A DNA stretch of 64,000 bases from CAWDVB01 sp963824105 (lineage in GTDB: Bacteria; Actinomycetota; Actinomycetes; Propionibacteriales; Nocardioidaceae). The notes below the pieces were generated by a model. The model did not search any database. It saw only the letters and a program-made list of their open reading frames with translations, and was not told the DNA's origin. Location: NCBI GenBank assembly GCA_963824105.1, contig CAWGNN010000005.1:62001-126000 (forward strand). The letters are read 5' to 3'. The position numbers and the translations under genes are program-made. Positions 8,744 through 17,277 of this stretch are shown one piece after another (position 1 is the first letter of the stretch; each line of letters opens with the position of its first letter).

Positions 8744-8893
8744 GCGGGACCGCAGATCCGACCTGGTGGGCCGTCGGCCCAGCGGGTTGCTCGGCTCTGC
8801 TTGGTCGTTGAGCTCCACGTCGATGGAGGTCACTCGACCCTTCCCCTCGGGCGCACCTGAGGGGCCACCAACTGCGATGAGGACAATGGCGTC

Positions 8894-9181
8894 GTGGAGT
8901 TCGAGTTCAGCGGTGAGATCTGGTTCTGGCGCGGGCCGGCGCCGCACCACTTCGTGACGGTCCCCGAGGACGAGAGCCTGGCGATCGAGGCCACGTCGCC
9001 GGCGACCAGCTACGGCTGGGGGTGCATCCCAGTGAGTGTCACGTTGGGTTCCACCGACTTCACCACCTCGCTGTTCCCCAGGGACGGCGGCTACATCGTG
9101 CCGATCAAGGCGGCGGTGCGCCGCGGCGAGGACGTGGACCTCGGGGACACGGTCACGCTGCGCATGCGCATCGAAGCCTGA
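8894..9181 (+). CDS. DUF1905-like small beta-rich protein
   Basis: A 95-residue protein with the DUF1905 pattern: an opening VEFEFSGEIWFWRGPAPHHF, a central SYGWGCIPVSVTLGSTDFTTSLFP, and closing GYIVPIKAAVRRGEDVDLGDTVTLRM. The GTG start is supported by the domain beginning there; the ribosome site is weak. No catalytic residues are known for the family and its role is undetermined. It stands alone between the small basic protein and a convergent VOC gene. Confidence 0.8.
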   Translation: MEFEFSGEIWFWRGPAPHHFVTVPEDESLAIEATSPATSYGWGCIPVSVTLGSTDFTTSLFPRDGGYIVPIKAAVRRGEDVDLGDTVTLRMRIEA

Positions 9182-9212
9182 GCGCTGGTGATCCAGAGCC
9201 GCTCGGCTCTGT

Positions 9213-9599
9213 TCAGGCCGAGGGGGTCAGGACCTCGAGCCGGTTGCCGAAACCGTCGCGGCAGTGGAAGCGGACGTAGCCGTCGAAGGTGTCTCGCTCC
9301 GACCAGTCGACGCCGAAGCCGTGCGACTCGATGCGTGCGGCCAGCGATTCCAGCTCCGCGACCGATCTGACGAGCAGACCCGGATGGGCCTTATGCGCCG
9401 GGACGAAGGGGTCCTCGACACCGAGGTGGATCTCGGCGGTGACCCGGCCGGCCTCCTCTGCCCTGAACCAGCACCCGCCGCGGGCGGCGAGGACAGCCGG
9501 CTTCTCGGTCTCGGTCAGGCCGAGGGCGTCGGCATAGAAGGCGCGGGCTCTGTCCTCGGCGCCTCGGGGCATCGCTACCTGTACGTGTTGGAGCAACAT
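9213..9599 (-). CDS. VOC (glyoxalase/bleomycin-resistance fold) family protein
   Basis: A 128-residue protein of a single VOC module: HVQVAMPRGAEDRARAFYADALGL at the start and VRFHCRDGFGNRLEVLTP at the end, with EIHLGVE in the middle. Such proteins are dioxygenases, isomerases, lyases or binding proteins; the substrate cannot be told. It has a strong GGAGGT ribosome site. An 18-bp perfect palindrome lies over the probable transcription start, so it is likely repressed by a dimeric regulator encoded elsewhere. Confidence 0.85.
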   Translation of the reverse strand: MLLQHVQVAMPRGAEDRARAFYADALGLTETEKPAVLAARGGCWFRAEEAGRVTAEIHLGVEDPFVPAHKAHPGLLVRSVAELESLAARIESHGFGVDWSERDTFDGYVRFHCRDGFGNRLEVLTPSA

Positions 9600-9614
9600 G
9601 GCCCACCTCCAAAA

Positions 9615-9632
9615 TATCTTGACGTCAAGATA
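9615..9632. promoter_or_regulatory. Perfect 18-bp palindrome, MarR-like operator over the VOC promoter
   Basis: TATCTTGACGTCAAGATA is a perfect palindrome 16 bases upstream of the VOC start. A TATTAT -10 box on the minus strand (9635-9630) overlaps its edge, so a bound dimer would block the start site. ATCTTGA-type half sites are typical of MarR-family operators (inference). No regulator gene lies next to it. Confidence 0.7.
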
Positions 9633-9650
9633 ATACCTGTTAGCCCTTCG

Positions 9651-12059
9651 CTAGAGGCGGCGGGCTCTGAGCATCCTGCGGCAGGTGTCGGCGCGTTCCA
9701 CGACGGTCTTCCGAACGACCGGTTCGGTGTTCTCCGCTCGCTGCACCACGCGGTCGAGGTAGTCCTCGTCGATACCGAACATCGGCAGCGCTGCAGCCGA
9801 GAGGTTCATGGCCCGCATCATCCCGGCGCGCGCGAAGGTCGGCATGTCCTGCAGGTAGCGCTCGCCGTACGGCTGGAGCAGATCCCCTTGTCCCGGGCGC
9901 CAGAACGACTCGAGGACTCGGGCGACCGTCGCCAAGTCCGCTCCCTGCTCCTCCACCATGCGCTCCCAAGCCTCGGCCTTCATCGCGGAGTCGGGTGCCG
10001 CTGCCATCACGATGAGCTCGGAGCTTCCGGAGTCAGGGTTGGGATCTGCGGCCCGCAGCGCGGCGACCTCGTCGGCGGGGTAGTGGCCGAGCTCCGCCGT
10101 TCGCGCGAGCAACTTCCACTGCAGGTCGAAGTCCTCGAGGTCACGGCCCACGGCCATCAGCCGCTCCAGATCAGCCTGCGAAGCGACCTGCGCCCAGCTG
10201 CGGTAGGCCCCGAGCCGGTGGGTCGGGTCCTCGGTGAGCTGCTCACACGCCCTCGCCACCTGGGCCAGCAGTGTTTCCCGGTCTTCCTCGGCGGACCACC
10301 AGATCGCCGTCCTGACCGCTCGCGTCAGATAGGGCTCGATGACCGAGCTGAGGGTCTCGACAGCCAGGACGCCGACCAGGCTCGCAACAAGGTCCCGTCC
10401 GGCGATCTCGCCCTGGAAGAGCATGTCCACCCCGGCCGCCACCGCTACGGCGCGTGCGATGGGGGTGGGAAGCCTGCCCGCCTCGCGGATGACCTGCACC
10501 TCGCCCGGCCTGGTCGTCACGAAGGAGAGGTCCTCGTCGTTGAGCAGGATCAGGTCCGCTCCGTCCGGCACGTCAATCTCTGTGCGGGGGCCGGTGACCT
10601 CGACCCGTTGCAGATCGATCCGCTCGAGAACGTCCCCGGCATCACGGTAGAACCCGACGGCGACGACGTGCGGACGGTCGCCGGGAGCCACCAAGGTGGT
10701 GCCGTCGAGCTCTATCCGGTCCACACCCGAGGTGTCCAACCACACACTGCGCCACGCGTCGAGGTCCCGACCGCTGGCCTCGGCGAGCGCGTCGGTCAGA
10801 TCGGTGAGCGTGGTGTTCCCCCAGGCGTGCCGGGCGAAGTAGGTCTTCATCCCTGCGACGAACTGCTCCTCCCCGACGTACTCCATCAGCTGACGCAGGA
10901 CGGACGCGCCCTTGGGATAGGTGATGGCGTCGAAGACCGACATGGCGTCCGCCGCGGTCGGCACCTCCCCGCAGATCGGGTGGGTCGTCGGGCCCTGGTC
11001 GGCGGCGTAGGCGTCGAGCTTCCAGCCGGCCAGGTGGGACACCCAGCTGTCCTGGTGGTCGGTCGCCCGCGAGGCGGCCCAGTTCGCCGCGAACTCCGCG
11101 AAGGACTCGTTGAGCCAGATGTCGTCCCACCAGCGCATCGTCACGATGTTGCCGAACCACATGTGGGCCATCTCGTGGAGCACCACCTGGGCGAGCGCGT
11201 GGCGCTGCGCCACCGTCGGAGTGCTGCGGAACAGCAGCGAGTCGGTGAAGGCCACGCACCCGTAGTTCTCCATCGCTCCCCCGAACTCCGGGAGGAAGAC
11301 CTGGTCGTAGGTGCGCTGGGGGAACGCCAGGCCGAACCTGTCGCCATAGAAGGCGAGCCCCTGTTGGGTGGTGGTGAAGATGTCATCGGCGTCACGGTCC
11401 ACCAGATACTTCAGCGACGCCCGTGCGTAGAAGCCGAGGTCGTAGCCGTCGACCTCACGGCGGACGCCGTAGAAGGGGCCGGCGAGCACGACCGGGTCGT
11501 AGGTCGACAGCGGCGGGGTCGGGGGGAACGTCCAGCGTTTCGCTTCACCGGCATCGGCGACGACGGGGTCGCCGGAGTTCGACAGCACCGTCCAGTCCTT
11601 CGGCGCGAGCACGGTGTAGGTGTGCGGGGCCTTCAGGTCTGGCTGGTCGAAGCAGGCGTAGACGTAGCGTGCGAAGTCCGGCACGAACGTGGTCCAGAGA
11701 TAGACCTGCTTGTCGGAGGCGTCGACGAACTTGTGCACGCCGGGACCGGTGGTGGTGTCGGCCTGCAACGTGGCGATCTCGAGCACGTTCTCTGCGGCCA
11801 GGCCGGTGAGCGCGATCCTTCCCTGCTCTGCTGGGGGAAGCTTCTCCCCGTTCAGCGTCGCATCGAGGATCTCGGCGCAGCAGTCGACGAAGGTCTCCGT
11901 GCCCGGTGTCGCATTGAAGCGGATGACACTGCGACAGCGCACCTCCGGCCCGTCGAGCAAGCCGGTCAGGTCCATGTCGATCTCGTAGCCGTGCACCGAG
12001 ATCAGTGCCGCGCGCTCGGCTGCTTCAGCCTGGGTCAGGCTCGCCATGCCTTCGGTCAT
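9651..12059 (-). CDS. pepN: Aminopeptidase N (M1 zinc metallopeptidase)
   Basis: An 802-residue cytosolic M1 aminopeptidase that removes N-terminal residues from peptides. The substrate-binding GGAMENYG precedes the zinc site HEMAH (His295, Glu296, His299), followed after the usual spacing by NESFAEF supplying the third ligand. The C-terminal half is the helical ERAP1-like domain. Length is slightly below the roughly 850-870 residues of typical actinobacterial PepN but no domain is missing. A TAGGGT box six bases before the ATG indicates leaderless translation. It is divergent from the YbaK gene. Confidence 0.95.
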   Translation of the reverse strand: MTEGMASLTQAEAAERAALISVHGYEIDMDLTGLLDGPEVRCRSVIRFNATPGTETFVDCCAEILDATLNGEKLPPAEQGRIALTGLAAENVLEIATLQADTTTGPGVHKFVDASDKQVYLWTTFVPDFARYVYACFDQPDLKAPHTYTVLAPKDWTVLSNSGDPVVADAGEAKRWTFPPTPPLSTYDPVVLAGPFYGVRREVDGYDLGFYARASLKYLVDRDADDIFTTTQQGLAFYGDRFGLAFPQRTYDQVFLPEFGGAMENYGCVAFTDSLLFRSTPTVAQRHALAQVVLHEMAHMWFGNIVTMRWWDDIWLNESFAEFAANWAASRATDHQDSWVSHLAGWKLDAYAADQGPTTHPICGEVPTAADAMSVFDAITYPKGASVLRQLMEYVGEEQFVAGMKTYFARHAWGNTTLTDLTDALAEASGRDLDAWRSVWLDTSGVDRIELDGTTLVAPGDRPHVVAVGFYRDAGDVLERIDLQRVEVTGPRTEIDVPDGADLILLNDEDLSFVTTRPGEVQVIREAGRLPTPIARAVAVAAGVDMLFQGEIAGRDLVASLVGVLAVETLSSVIEPYLTRAVRTAIWWSAEEDRETLLAQVARACEQLTEDPTHRLGAYRSWAQVASQADLERLMAVGRDLEDFDLQWKLLARTAELGHYPADEVAALRAADPNPDSGSSELIVMAAAPDSAMKAEAWERMVEEQGADLATVARVLESFWRPGQGDLLQPYGERYLQDMPTFARAGMMRAMNLSAAALPMFGIDEDYLDRVVQRAENTEPVVRKTVVERADTCRRMLRARRL

Positions 12060-12065
12060 GCTGGG

Positions 12066-12071
12066 ACCCTA
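12066..12071 (-). promoter_or_regulatory. -10 box of leaderless pepN
   Basis: TAGGGT on the minus strand lies six bases before the ATG at 12059. Confidence 0.5.
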
Positions 12072-12110
12072 CGGGGACATGGGAGGGTTCGCCCGGACCG
12101 GGGCGTCGTT

Positions 12111-12146
12111 GTTTCGAGACGGTCGCTCCGCGGCCTCCTCAACCAC
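12111..12146. repeat. Interspersed imperfect-palindrome repeat of Nocardioides type
   Basis: The stretch begins GTTTCGAGACGGTCGCT and ends GGCCTCCTCAACCAC. Its halves are imperfect reverse complements with one bulge. From memory, GTGGTTGAGGAGGCCGC...CTCGAAAC elements are scattered in large numbers between genes of Nocardioides. It sits in the divergent gap between pepN and the YbaK gene. Only this copy is evident in the window. Confidence 0.55.
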
Positions 12147-12202
12147 CGTGTGACGGGCCTGCAGCACTCCCCACCCCTGAGGGTGGCTCGGCCGGCATCT
12201 CG

Positions 12203-12208
12203 TAGGCT
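12203..12208 (+). promoter_or_regulatory. -10 box of the leaderless YbaK gene
   Basis: TAGGCT lies six bases before the GTG at 12215. Confidence 0.5.
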
Positions 12209-12214
12209 CGGGGT

Positions 12215-12703
12215 GTGGAATCGACACCGGCTTCTGAGCATCCGTCCATCACGTCCTTCCGTGCCGCCCTCGCGCAGCAGAGTCCGGGCGAGCACGAGGT
12301 GCGGGTCCTGCCCGACTCGGTGCACACCGCCGCGCTGGCCGCCGAGGCGCTGGGCTGCACCGTCGGGGCGATCGCCAAGAGTCTGGTCTTCGACGCCGAG
12401 GGCGAGCCGGTGCTGATCCTCACCTCCGGCGAACACCACGTGGACACCACGGCCACTGCGGCACGGATCGGGGTGCCGGCGCTGAAGCGGGCCAAGCCGG
12501 AGTTCGTCCGCGAGCACACCGGTCACGTGATCGGCGGGGTCTCCCCTATCGACCACCCCAGGCCGGTCCGGACCTACCTCGATGTCACGCTGCAGGAGTT
12601 CGACCCGATCTGGGCGGCGGCGGGCCACCCGGCGGCGGTCTTCAGCACCACGTACGCCGACCTGCTCGCGATGACGGGGGCCCAGGAGATCACCGTCGAC
12701 TGA
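12215..12703 (+). CDS. YbaK/ProX-type aminoacyl-tRNA deacylase
   Basis: A 162-residue YbaK-fold protein that hydrolyses mischarged tRNAs (Cys- or Ala-tRNA(Pro) in characterised members). Seen here are VRVLPDSVHTAALAAEALG, IAKSLVFDAEGEPVLILTSG with the conserved Lys, and GVSPIDHPRPVRTYLD. The GTG start follows a TAGGCT box by six bases, so translation is leaderless. It is divergent from pepN, and the next gene has its own promoter. tRNA specificity cannot be read from the sequence. Confidence 0.85.
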   Translation: MESTPASEHPSITSFRAALAQQSPGEHEVRVLPDSVHTAALAAEALGCTVGAIAKSLVFDAEGEPVLILTSGEHHVDTTATAARIGVPALKRAKPEFVREHTGHVIGGVSPIDHPRPVRTYLDVTLQEFDPIWAAAGHPAAVFSTTYADLLAMTGAQEITVD

Positions 12704-12720
12704 GCCCGACTCCCTACCGC

Positions 12721-12726
12721 TAGGGT
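12721..12726 (+). promoter_or_regulatory. -10 box of the leaderless CrtI-like gene
   Basis: TAGGGT lies seven bases before the GTG at 12734. Confidence 0.5.
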
Positions 12727-12733
12727 CAGCCCC

Positions 12734-14026
12734 GTGGCGGAAGTGGTGGTGGTCGGGGCGGGGCTGGGCGGTCTGGCCAGCGCGCTGCGCCTGGCCAAGC
12801 TCGGCCACGCGGTGACCCTCGTCGAGCGGGGCTCCGCCGTCGGCGGCGCCATGCGACCGATCCGGCACGAAGGGTTCACCTGGGACGCGGAGGCGACAAC
12901 TCTCCCCGCCGCACTGCGCGACCTGTCCCGCAAGTCGGGTCGGCCCCTCGAGCGTGAGGTGGACCTGGTCGCCCGTCCGATCCTGCGCGAGCACCGTTTC
13001 CTCGGCAGCCGCACGATCCGGCTGCCGGGAGGCAGCAGCGCGGCCCAGATCGCCGCGGTGGACGCCGCGCTCGGCGAGCCGCTGGGGCGAGCGTGGGTCG
13101 AGTACGCACACTCCTTCGCCGATACCTGGGACGTGCTGCGCCGACACGTGCTGGAACACCCGTATCGACCAGGCACATCCTCCGAGGCCGACAAGCTGCT
13201 GCGCCGGGGAGGGACGCTGCACCGGCTGATCGAGAGAAGCCTGCCCGACCCGCGGCTCGGCGCCGTCGCTCGCTACCACGCGGAGGCGATGGGTCAAGAT
13301 CCCCGAAAGGTCCCGGCCTGGTGGGGCGTCATCGACCATCTGGAGCACAACTTCGGCTCATGGGGGGCGCCGACCGGTCTCGGGCCGGTGCTCGACACTC
13401 TGGAGGCCCGGCTGACCACCCGCAAGGTGGCCGTCGCTCTCGGGACGACCGTGCTTGACGTCGAGGTCCGCAACAACACCGCTACCGGGGTGCTCACCAG
13501 CGAGGGCCGGATCGGTGCCGACGTGGTGGTGGTCGCCGTCGATCCGCGAGGGCTTCCCGCGCTTGCGCAGCACGCCTCACGCACCAGTCCCGCCCCGGCA
13601 CTCCGGACGACCTTGCTGGGCCTTCGTCCGGGCGCGGCGACCCTGACCGACGAGACGGTGCTGCACGGGAGCCCGACCCTGGTCGTCCGCCCCGGAGGGG
13701 AGGCCCCGGACGGGCACCAGGCCTGGACGGTGACGACCTTCGGACCCGGGGGCCAGGACCCGATCGTCGCGCTGGCGGATCGGGGCATCGAGATCCGCCA
13801 CCACCTGGTCGTGCGACGCGATCTGTCCCCCGACGAGCAGGTCCGGCGGCACGGGTCCTCCCACGGGCTGCTCTGGGACAGTGCCCGGACCTTCGCCCGT
13901 GCGCTGACCACGATCACCCCGATCAACGGCCTGTATGCCGCCGGCGCCTGCAGCACGATCGCCGCGACAACGCCGTTCGTCGCCCTCACCGGGACCCAGG
14001 TCGCCGAGGCGATCGGCCCCGCCTGA
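12734..14026 (+). CDS. Phytoene-desaturase-like FAD-dependent oxidoreductase
   Basis: A 430-residue flavoprotein of the amine-oxidase/CrtI superfamily. The Rossmann motif VVVGAGLGGLASALRLAKLGH is followed by the ERGSAVGGAMR FAD contact. A C-terminal GLYAAGACSTIAATTP resembles the FAD-closing motif of carotenoid desaturases. It is shorter than true phytoene desaturases (about 500 residues). No other carotenoid gene adjoins it, although a polyprenyl synthase is 4 kb away, so I do not name it crtI. Substrate unknown. It is expressed from its own leaderless promoter. Confidence 0.8.
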   Translation: MAEVVVVGAGLGGLASALRLAKLGHAVTLVERGSAVGGAMRPIRHEGFTWDAEATTLPAALRDLSRKSGRPLEREVDLVARPILREHRFLGSRTIRLPGGSSAAQIAAVDAALGEPLGRAWVEYAHSFADTWDVLRRHVLEHPYRPGTSSEADKLLRRGGTLHRLIERSLPDPRLGAVARYHAEAMGQDPRKVPAWWGVIDHLEHNFGSWGAPTGLGPVLDTLEARLTTRKVAVALGTTVLDVEVRNNTATGVLTSEGRIGADVVVVAVDPRGLPALAQHASRTSPAPALRTTLLGLRPGAATLTDETVLHGSPTLVVRPGGEAPDGHQAWTVTTFGPGGQDPIVALADRGIEIRHHLVVRRDLSPDEQVRRHGSSHGLLWDSARTFARALTTITPINGLYAAGACSTIAATTPFVALTGTQVAEAIGPA

Positions 14027-14089
14027 CGTCACAGAGGACACACAGCGCAGTCCGGTACGGACCACACGTTCGGTCGCGACGGTGCTGTC

Positions 14090-16048
14090 ATGACGACGAC
14101 CTTGGACGCCGAAGCGGTCCACGCCGATCCGATCCTCGAGCCCGACCGCACCCGCCCGCTCCACCCTGCTCGTCGAGAGCGGATGTGGCTGACGAGCCTC
14201 CTCGGTGTCACCGGACTCCTCTATCTGTGGGGGCTCGGCGCCTCGGGTTGGGCCAACGCCTTCTACTCCGCCGCCGCCCAGGCCGGCTCGGAGTCCTGGA
14301 AGGCGTTCTTCTTCGGCTCCTCCGACATGGCCGGCTCGATCACGGTCGACAAGCCCCCGCTGTCGCTGTGGGTGATGGGCCTGTCCGTGAGGATCTTCGG
14401 GCTGTCCTCGTGGAGCATCCTGGTGCCCGAGGCGCTGATGGGCGTGGCCACGGTCGCGCTGATCTACGTCACCGTCCGGCGGGTGACGGGCAGCCCGGCC
14501 GCCGGGCTCCTTGCCGGCGCGATCACGGCCACCACGCCGGTCGCCGTGCTGATGTTCCGGTTCAACAACCCCGACGCGCTCCTGGTGCTCCTCCTGGTGG
14601 CCGCCTCGGCGGCCACGCTGCGCGCGCTGGAGAGCCCGCGGGCCGTGCGCTGGCTGCTCCTGGCCGGGTCGCTGGTCGGGCTGGCCTTCATCACCAAGAT
14701 GCTGCAGGCGTTCCTCGTGCTGCCGGCCCTGGTCGTCGGCTACGCGCTCTTCGCCAGGGTCGGCATCGGGCGACGTCTGCTGCACCTGCTGGCAGCCTTC
14801 GGCGCGATGGTCGTCGCCGGCGGATGGTGGGTGGCGATCGTCTCGCTGTGGCCGGCTTCCTCGCGCCCGTACATCGGCGGGTCTCAGACCAACTCCATCC
14901 TGGAGCTCACCCTCGGCTACAACGGACTGGGCCGGATCACCGGGAACGAGACCGGCTCCGTCGGTGGCGGGCGAGCGCCCGCCGGGTCGATGTGGGGGCA
15001 GACCGGGTTGACCCGGATGTTCGGCTCCGAAGTCGGCGGCCAGGTCGCCTGGCTGCTCCCCGCTGCTCTGATCCTGCTGCTCGCAGGGCTGTGGGCGACC
15101 CGACGTCACCGCTCGTCCCTCGCCGCGCTCGTGGTCTGGGGTGGATCGCTGGTCACCACCGGGCTGGTCTTCAGCCTGATGGCCGGGATCTTCCACGCCT
15201 ACTACACGATCGCGCTGGCCCCGCTGATCGGCGCCGTGGTCGCGATCGGTGCCCACGCGCTGTGGCGGAACGGTTCGACCTGGGCGTCGGCCGTCCTCGG
15301 CCTGACCGTGATCGCCACCGCCGGGTGGTCGTTCATCCTCCTGGAGCGCACCCCCGACTTCGCCCCCTGGGTGCGGTGGACGGTGCTCGTCGTCGGGCTG
15401 GCGGCCGGGGGCGCGCTGAGCCTTCGCGGCCGGCTCGGGCGGCGCCTCCTGGTCGCGGCGGCGGTGGGCGCCGTCGTCACCTCCCTCCTCGGACCGACGG
15501 CGTACGCCGTGCAGACCGCCTCGCAACCACACAGCGGCTCCCTCCCGACCGCGGGACCTGCTTCGCAGGGCGGCAGGCTCGGTGGCGGACCTGGTGGCCC
15601 GCCGAACGGGCGCTTGGCCGGACCGCGCCAGAACGGCGCTCCGACCGGCCCGGCGCCCGGCGGGAACGGACCGGCCGCGGGCAACCTGATCGATGCCAGC
15701 ACCCCCTCGGCGGAGCTGGTGGCAACCCTGAGTCAGAGCGCCGACTCCTACACGTGGGTGGCGGCGGCGGTGGGCTCCCAGGTCGCTTCCGGGTATCAGC
15801 TGGCCACCGGCCACTCGGTGATGCCGATCGGTGGCTTCAACGGAAGTGATCCGAGCCCGACGCTGGAGCAGTTCCAGGCCGATGTCGCGGCCGGCCGGAT
15901 CCACTGGTTCATCACCAGCCGTGGCGGCTTCGGCGGTCCCGGAGGCTCGAGCACCAGCTCGGCGATCACCTCCTGGGTCGAGGCCGCCTTCCCCAGCACC
16001 ACGGTCGGCAGCATCACCCTCTACGACTTGACCGGGAGCCTGTCGTGA
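14090..16048 (+). CDS. GT39-family polyprenyl-phosphate-sugar glycosyltransferase (YkcB/ArnT-like)
   Basis: A 652-residue membrane protein. An N-terminal cytoplasmic stretch of about 35 residues is followed by about eleven transmembrane segments. The first outer loop carries DKPPLSLW, the acidic and proline motif of ArnT/PMT-fold enzymes that use lipid-linked sugars. After about residue 480 comes a Gly/Pro/Ala-rich linker and a soluble extracytoplasmic domain with SYTWVAAAVGSQVASGYQL and GGFGGPGGSSTS. This matches the YkcB type. Its stop overlaps the next gene's GTG (GTGA); the pair probably works as lipid-sugar synthase plus transferase decorating the envelope. Confidence 0.85.
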   Translation: MTTTLDAEAVHADPILEPDRTRPLHPARRERMWLTSLLGVTGLLYLWGLGASGWANAFYSAAAQAGSESWKAFFFGSSDMAGSITVDKPPLSLWVMGLSVRIFGLSSWSILVPEALMGVATVALIYVTVRRVTGSPAAGLLAGAITATTPVAVLMFRFNNPDALLVLLLVAASAATLRALESPRAVRWLLLAGSLVGLAFITKMLQAFLVLPALVVGYALFARVGIGRRLLHLLAAFGAMVVAGGWWVAIVSLWPASSRPYIGGSQTNSILELTLGYNGLGRITGNETGSVGGGRAPAGSMWGQTGLTRMFGSEVGGQVAWLLPAALILLLAGLWATRRHRSSLAALVVWGGSLVTTGLVFSLMAGIFHAYYTIALAPLIGAVVAIGAHALWRNGSTWASAVLGLTVIATAGWSFILLERTPDFAPWVRWTVLVVGLAAGGALSLRGRLGRRLLVAAAVGAVVTSLLGPTAYAVQTASQPHSGSLPTAGPASQGGRLGGGPGGPPNGRLAGPRQNGAPTGPAPGGNGPAAGNLIDASTPSAELVATLSQSADSYTWVAAAVGSQVASGYQLATGHSVMPIGGFNGSDPSPTLEQFQADVAAGRIHWFITSRGGFGGPGGSSTSSAITSWVEAAFPSTTVGSITLYDLTGSLS

Positions 16049-17277
16049 CCGCCTCGGCCGTCTCGCCGCAGGCCCGCCGTCCGGCCGTGGGCGTCCCTGT
16101 GCTCGACGTCGTGGTGCCGGTCCACAACGAGGAGAGTGAGGTCTACGACGCCGTGGTGCGGGTGCGCGAGCACCTGGCCTCCCTCCCGTACCCCTTCCGG
16201 ATCACAGTGGCCGACAACGCCAGCACCGACGCGACGGCGTTGATCGCCAACCAGCTGACCGAGGACTTCGACGACGTCGAGGCGGTCTTCTTCCCCCGCA
16301 AGGGACGCGGGAACGCGCTGAGCAAGGTCTGGTCGGCCAGTGACGCCGACGTGCTCGTCTATATGGACGTCGACCTCTCCACCGATCTCAACGCACTCCT
16401 CCCCCTCGTTGCGCCGCTGATCTCCGGGCACTCCGACCTGGCGATCGGCACCCGACTGGCGCGCGGATCGCACACCGTCAGGGGCCTGAAGCGGGAGCTC
16501 ATCTCGCGGTCCTACAACCTGCTGTTGAAGGGGACGCTGCGGACCCGATTCTCAGACGCCCAGTGCGGGTTCAAGGCGATCCGGCGCGACGTCGCGCGGA
16601 CCCTGCTCCCGATGGTCGAGGACCACGACTGGTTCTTCGACACCGAGCTTCTGGTCGTGGCCGAACGGGCCGGGCTGCGCATCCATGAGGTCCCGGTGGA
16701 CTGGACCGACGACCCCGACAGCCGCGTCGACATCCTGCGCACCGCGCGGGACGACCTGCTGGGGATCGCGCGTCTGGGCACCGCGCTGGCGCGCAGGCAG
16801 CTCCCCCTCGCCGACGTGCGAGCCCAACTCGGACGCGGACGCGACGACCCGGCACAGAACCTGCTCACCCAGGTCGTGTCCTTCGTCGCCGTCGGAGTCC
16901 TGTCCACGGTCGCCTACGCCCTGCTTTACCTGGGCCTGCGCCACCTCGCACAGCCTCAGCTGGCGAACGCACTGGCGCTCGCGACGACCGCCATCGCCAA
17001 CACGGCCGCCAACCGCCGGTTCACCTTCGGCGTGCGGGGTCGCGCCCGGATGCTGCGCCACCAGACGCAGGGGCTGCTGATCTTCCTGGTGGGGCTCGCC
17101 GTCTCCTCAGGCGCCCTCGCGCTGGTCGACCTCCTCGGCGGCGGAGGTCATCGTGGCTTGGAGATCGCGGTGCTCACCGCCGCCAACCTGGCCGTCACCC
17201 TCGGGCGGTTCCTGGCGATGAAGGGCTGGGTCTTCCGGAGGGACCCTCAGGCAGTGGCGCCGGTAAGCCCCGCGTAG
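16045..17277 (+). CDS. GT2 polyprenol-phosphate glycosyltransferase fused to GtrA-like domain
   Basis: A 410-residue two-domain protein. Residues 1-250 are a GT-A fold transferase of dolichyl-phosphate-glucose/mannose synthase type: VVVPVHNEESEV, ADNASTD, YMDVDLSTDL with the DxD, and DAQCGFKAIRRD. Residues 270-400 form a GtrA-like four-helix membrane domain (FVAVGVLSTVAYALLYLGL; NRRFTFGV). It would charge polyprenyl phosphate and present the product to the GT39 partner upstream, with which it overlaps by GTGA. Its 3' end overlaps convergent metF by 31 bases. Confidence 0.88.
   Translation: MTASAVSPQARRPAVGVPVLDVVVPVHNEESEVYDAVVRVREHLASLPYPFRITVADNASTDATALIANQLTEDFDDVEAVFFPRKGRGNALSKVWSASDADVLVYMDVDLSTDLNALLPLVAPLISGHSDLAIGTRLARGSHTVRGLKRELISRSYNLLLKGTLRTRFSDAQCGFKAIRRDVARTLLPMVEDHDWFFDTELLVVAERAGLRIHEVPVDWTDDPDSRVDILRTARDDLLGIARLGTALARRQLPLADVRAQLGRGRDDPAQNLLTQVVSFVAVGVLSTVAYALLYLGLRHLAQPQLANALALATTAIANTAANRRFTFGVRGRARMLRHQTQGLLIFLVGLAVSSGALALVDLLGGGGHRGLEIAVLTAANLAVTLGRFLAMKGWVFRRDPQAVAPVSPA

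Noticed and set aside
9264..12416. A 1050-codon open frame on the + strand antisense to pepN
   Set aside because: It lies opposite a gene with unmistakable M1 peptidase motifs; long antisense frames are expected from the high GC third positions, and its product shows no domain.
12734..14026. Naming the CrtI-like gene as phytoene desaturase
   Set aside because: It is about 70 residues short of true CrtI and has no phytoene synthase or other carotenoid genes beside it.
13577..15904. A 775-codon minus-strand frame opposite the CrtI-like and GT39 genes
   Set aside because: Its product is a low-complexity Arg/Gly/Gln/Asp mixture typical of reverse-strand translation of GC-rich genes.
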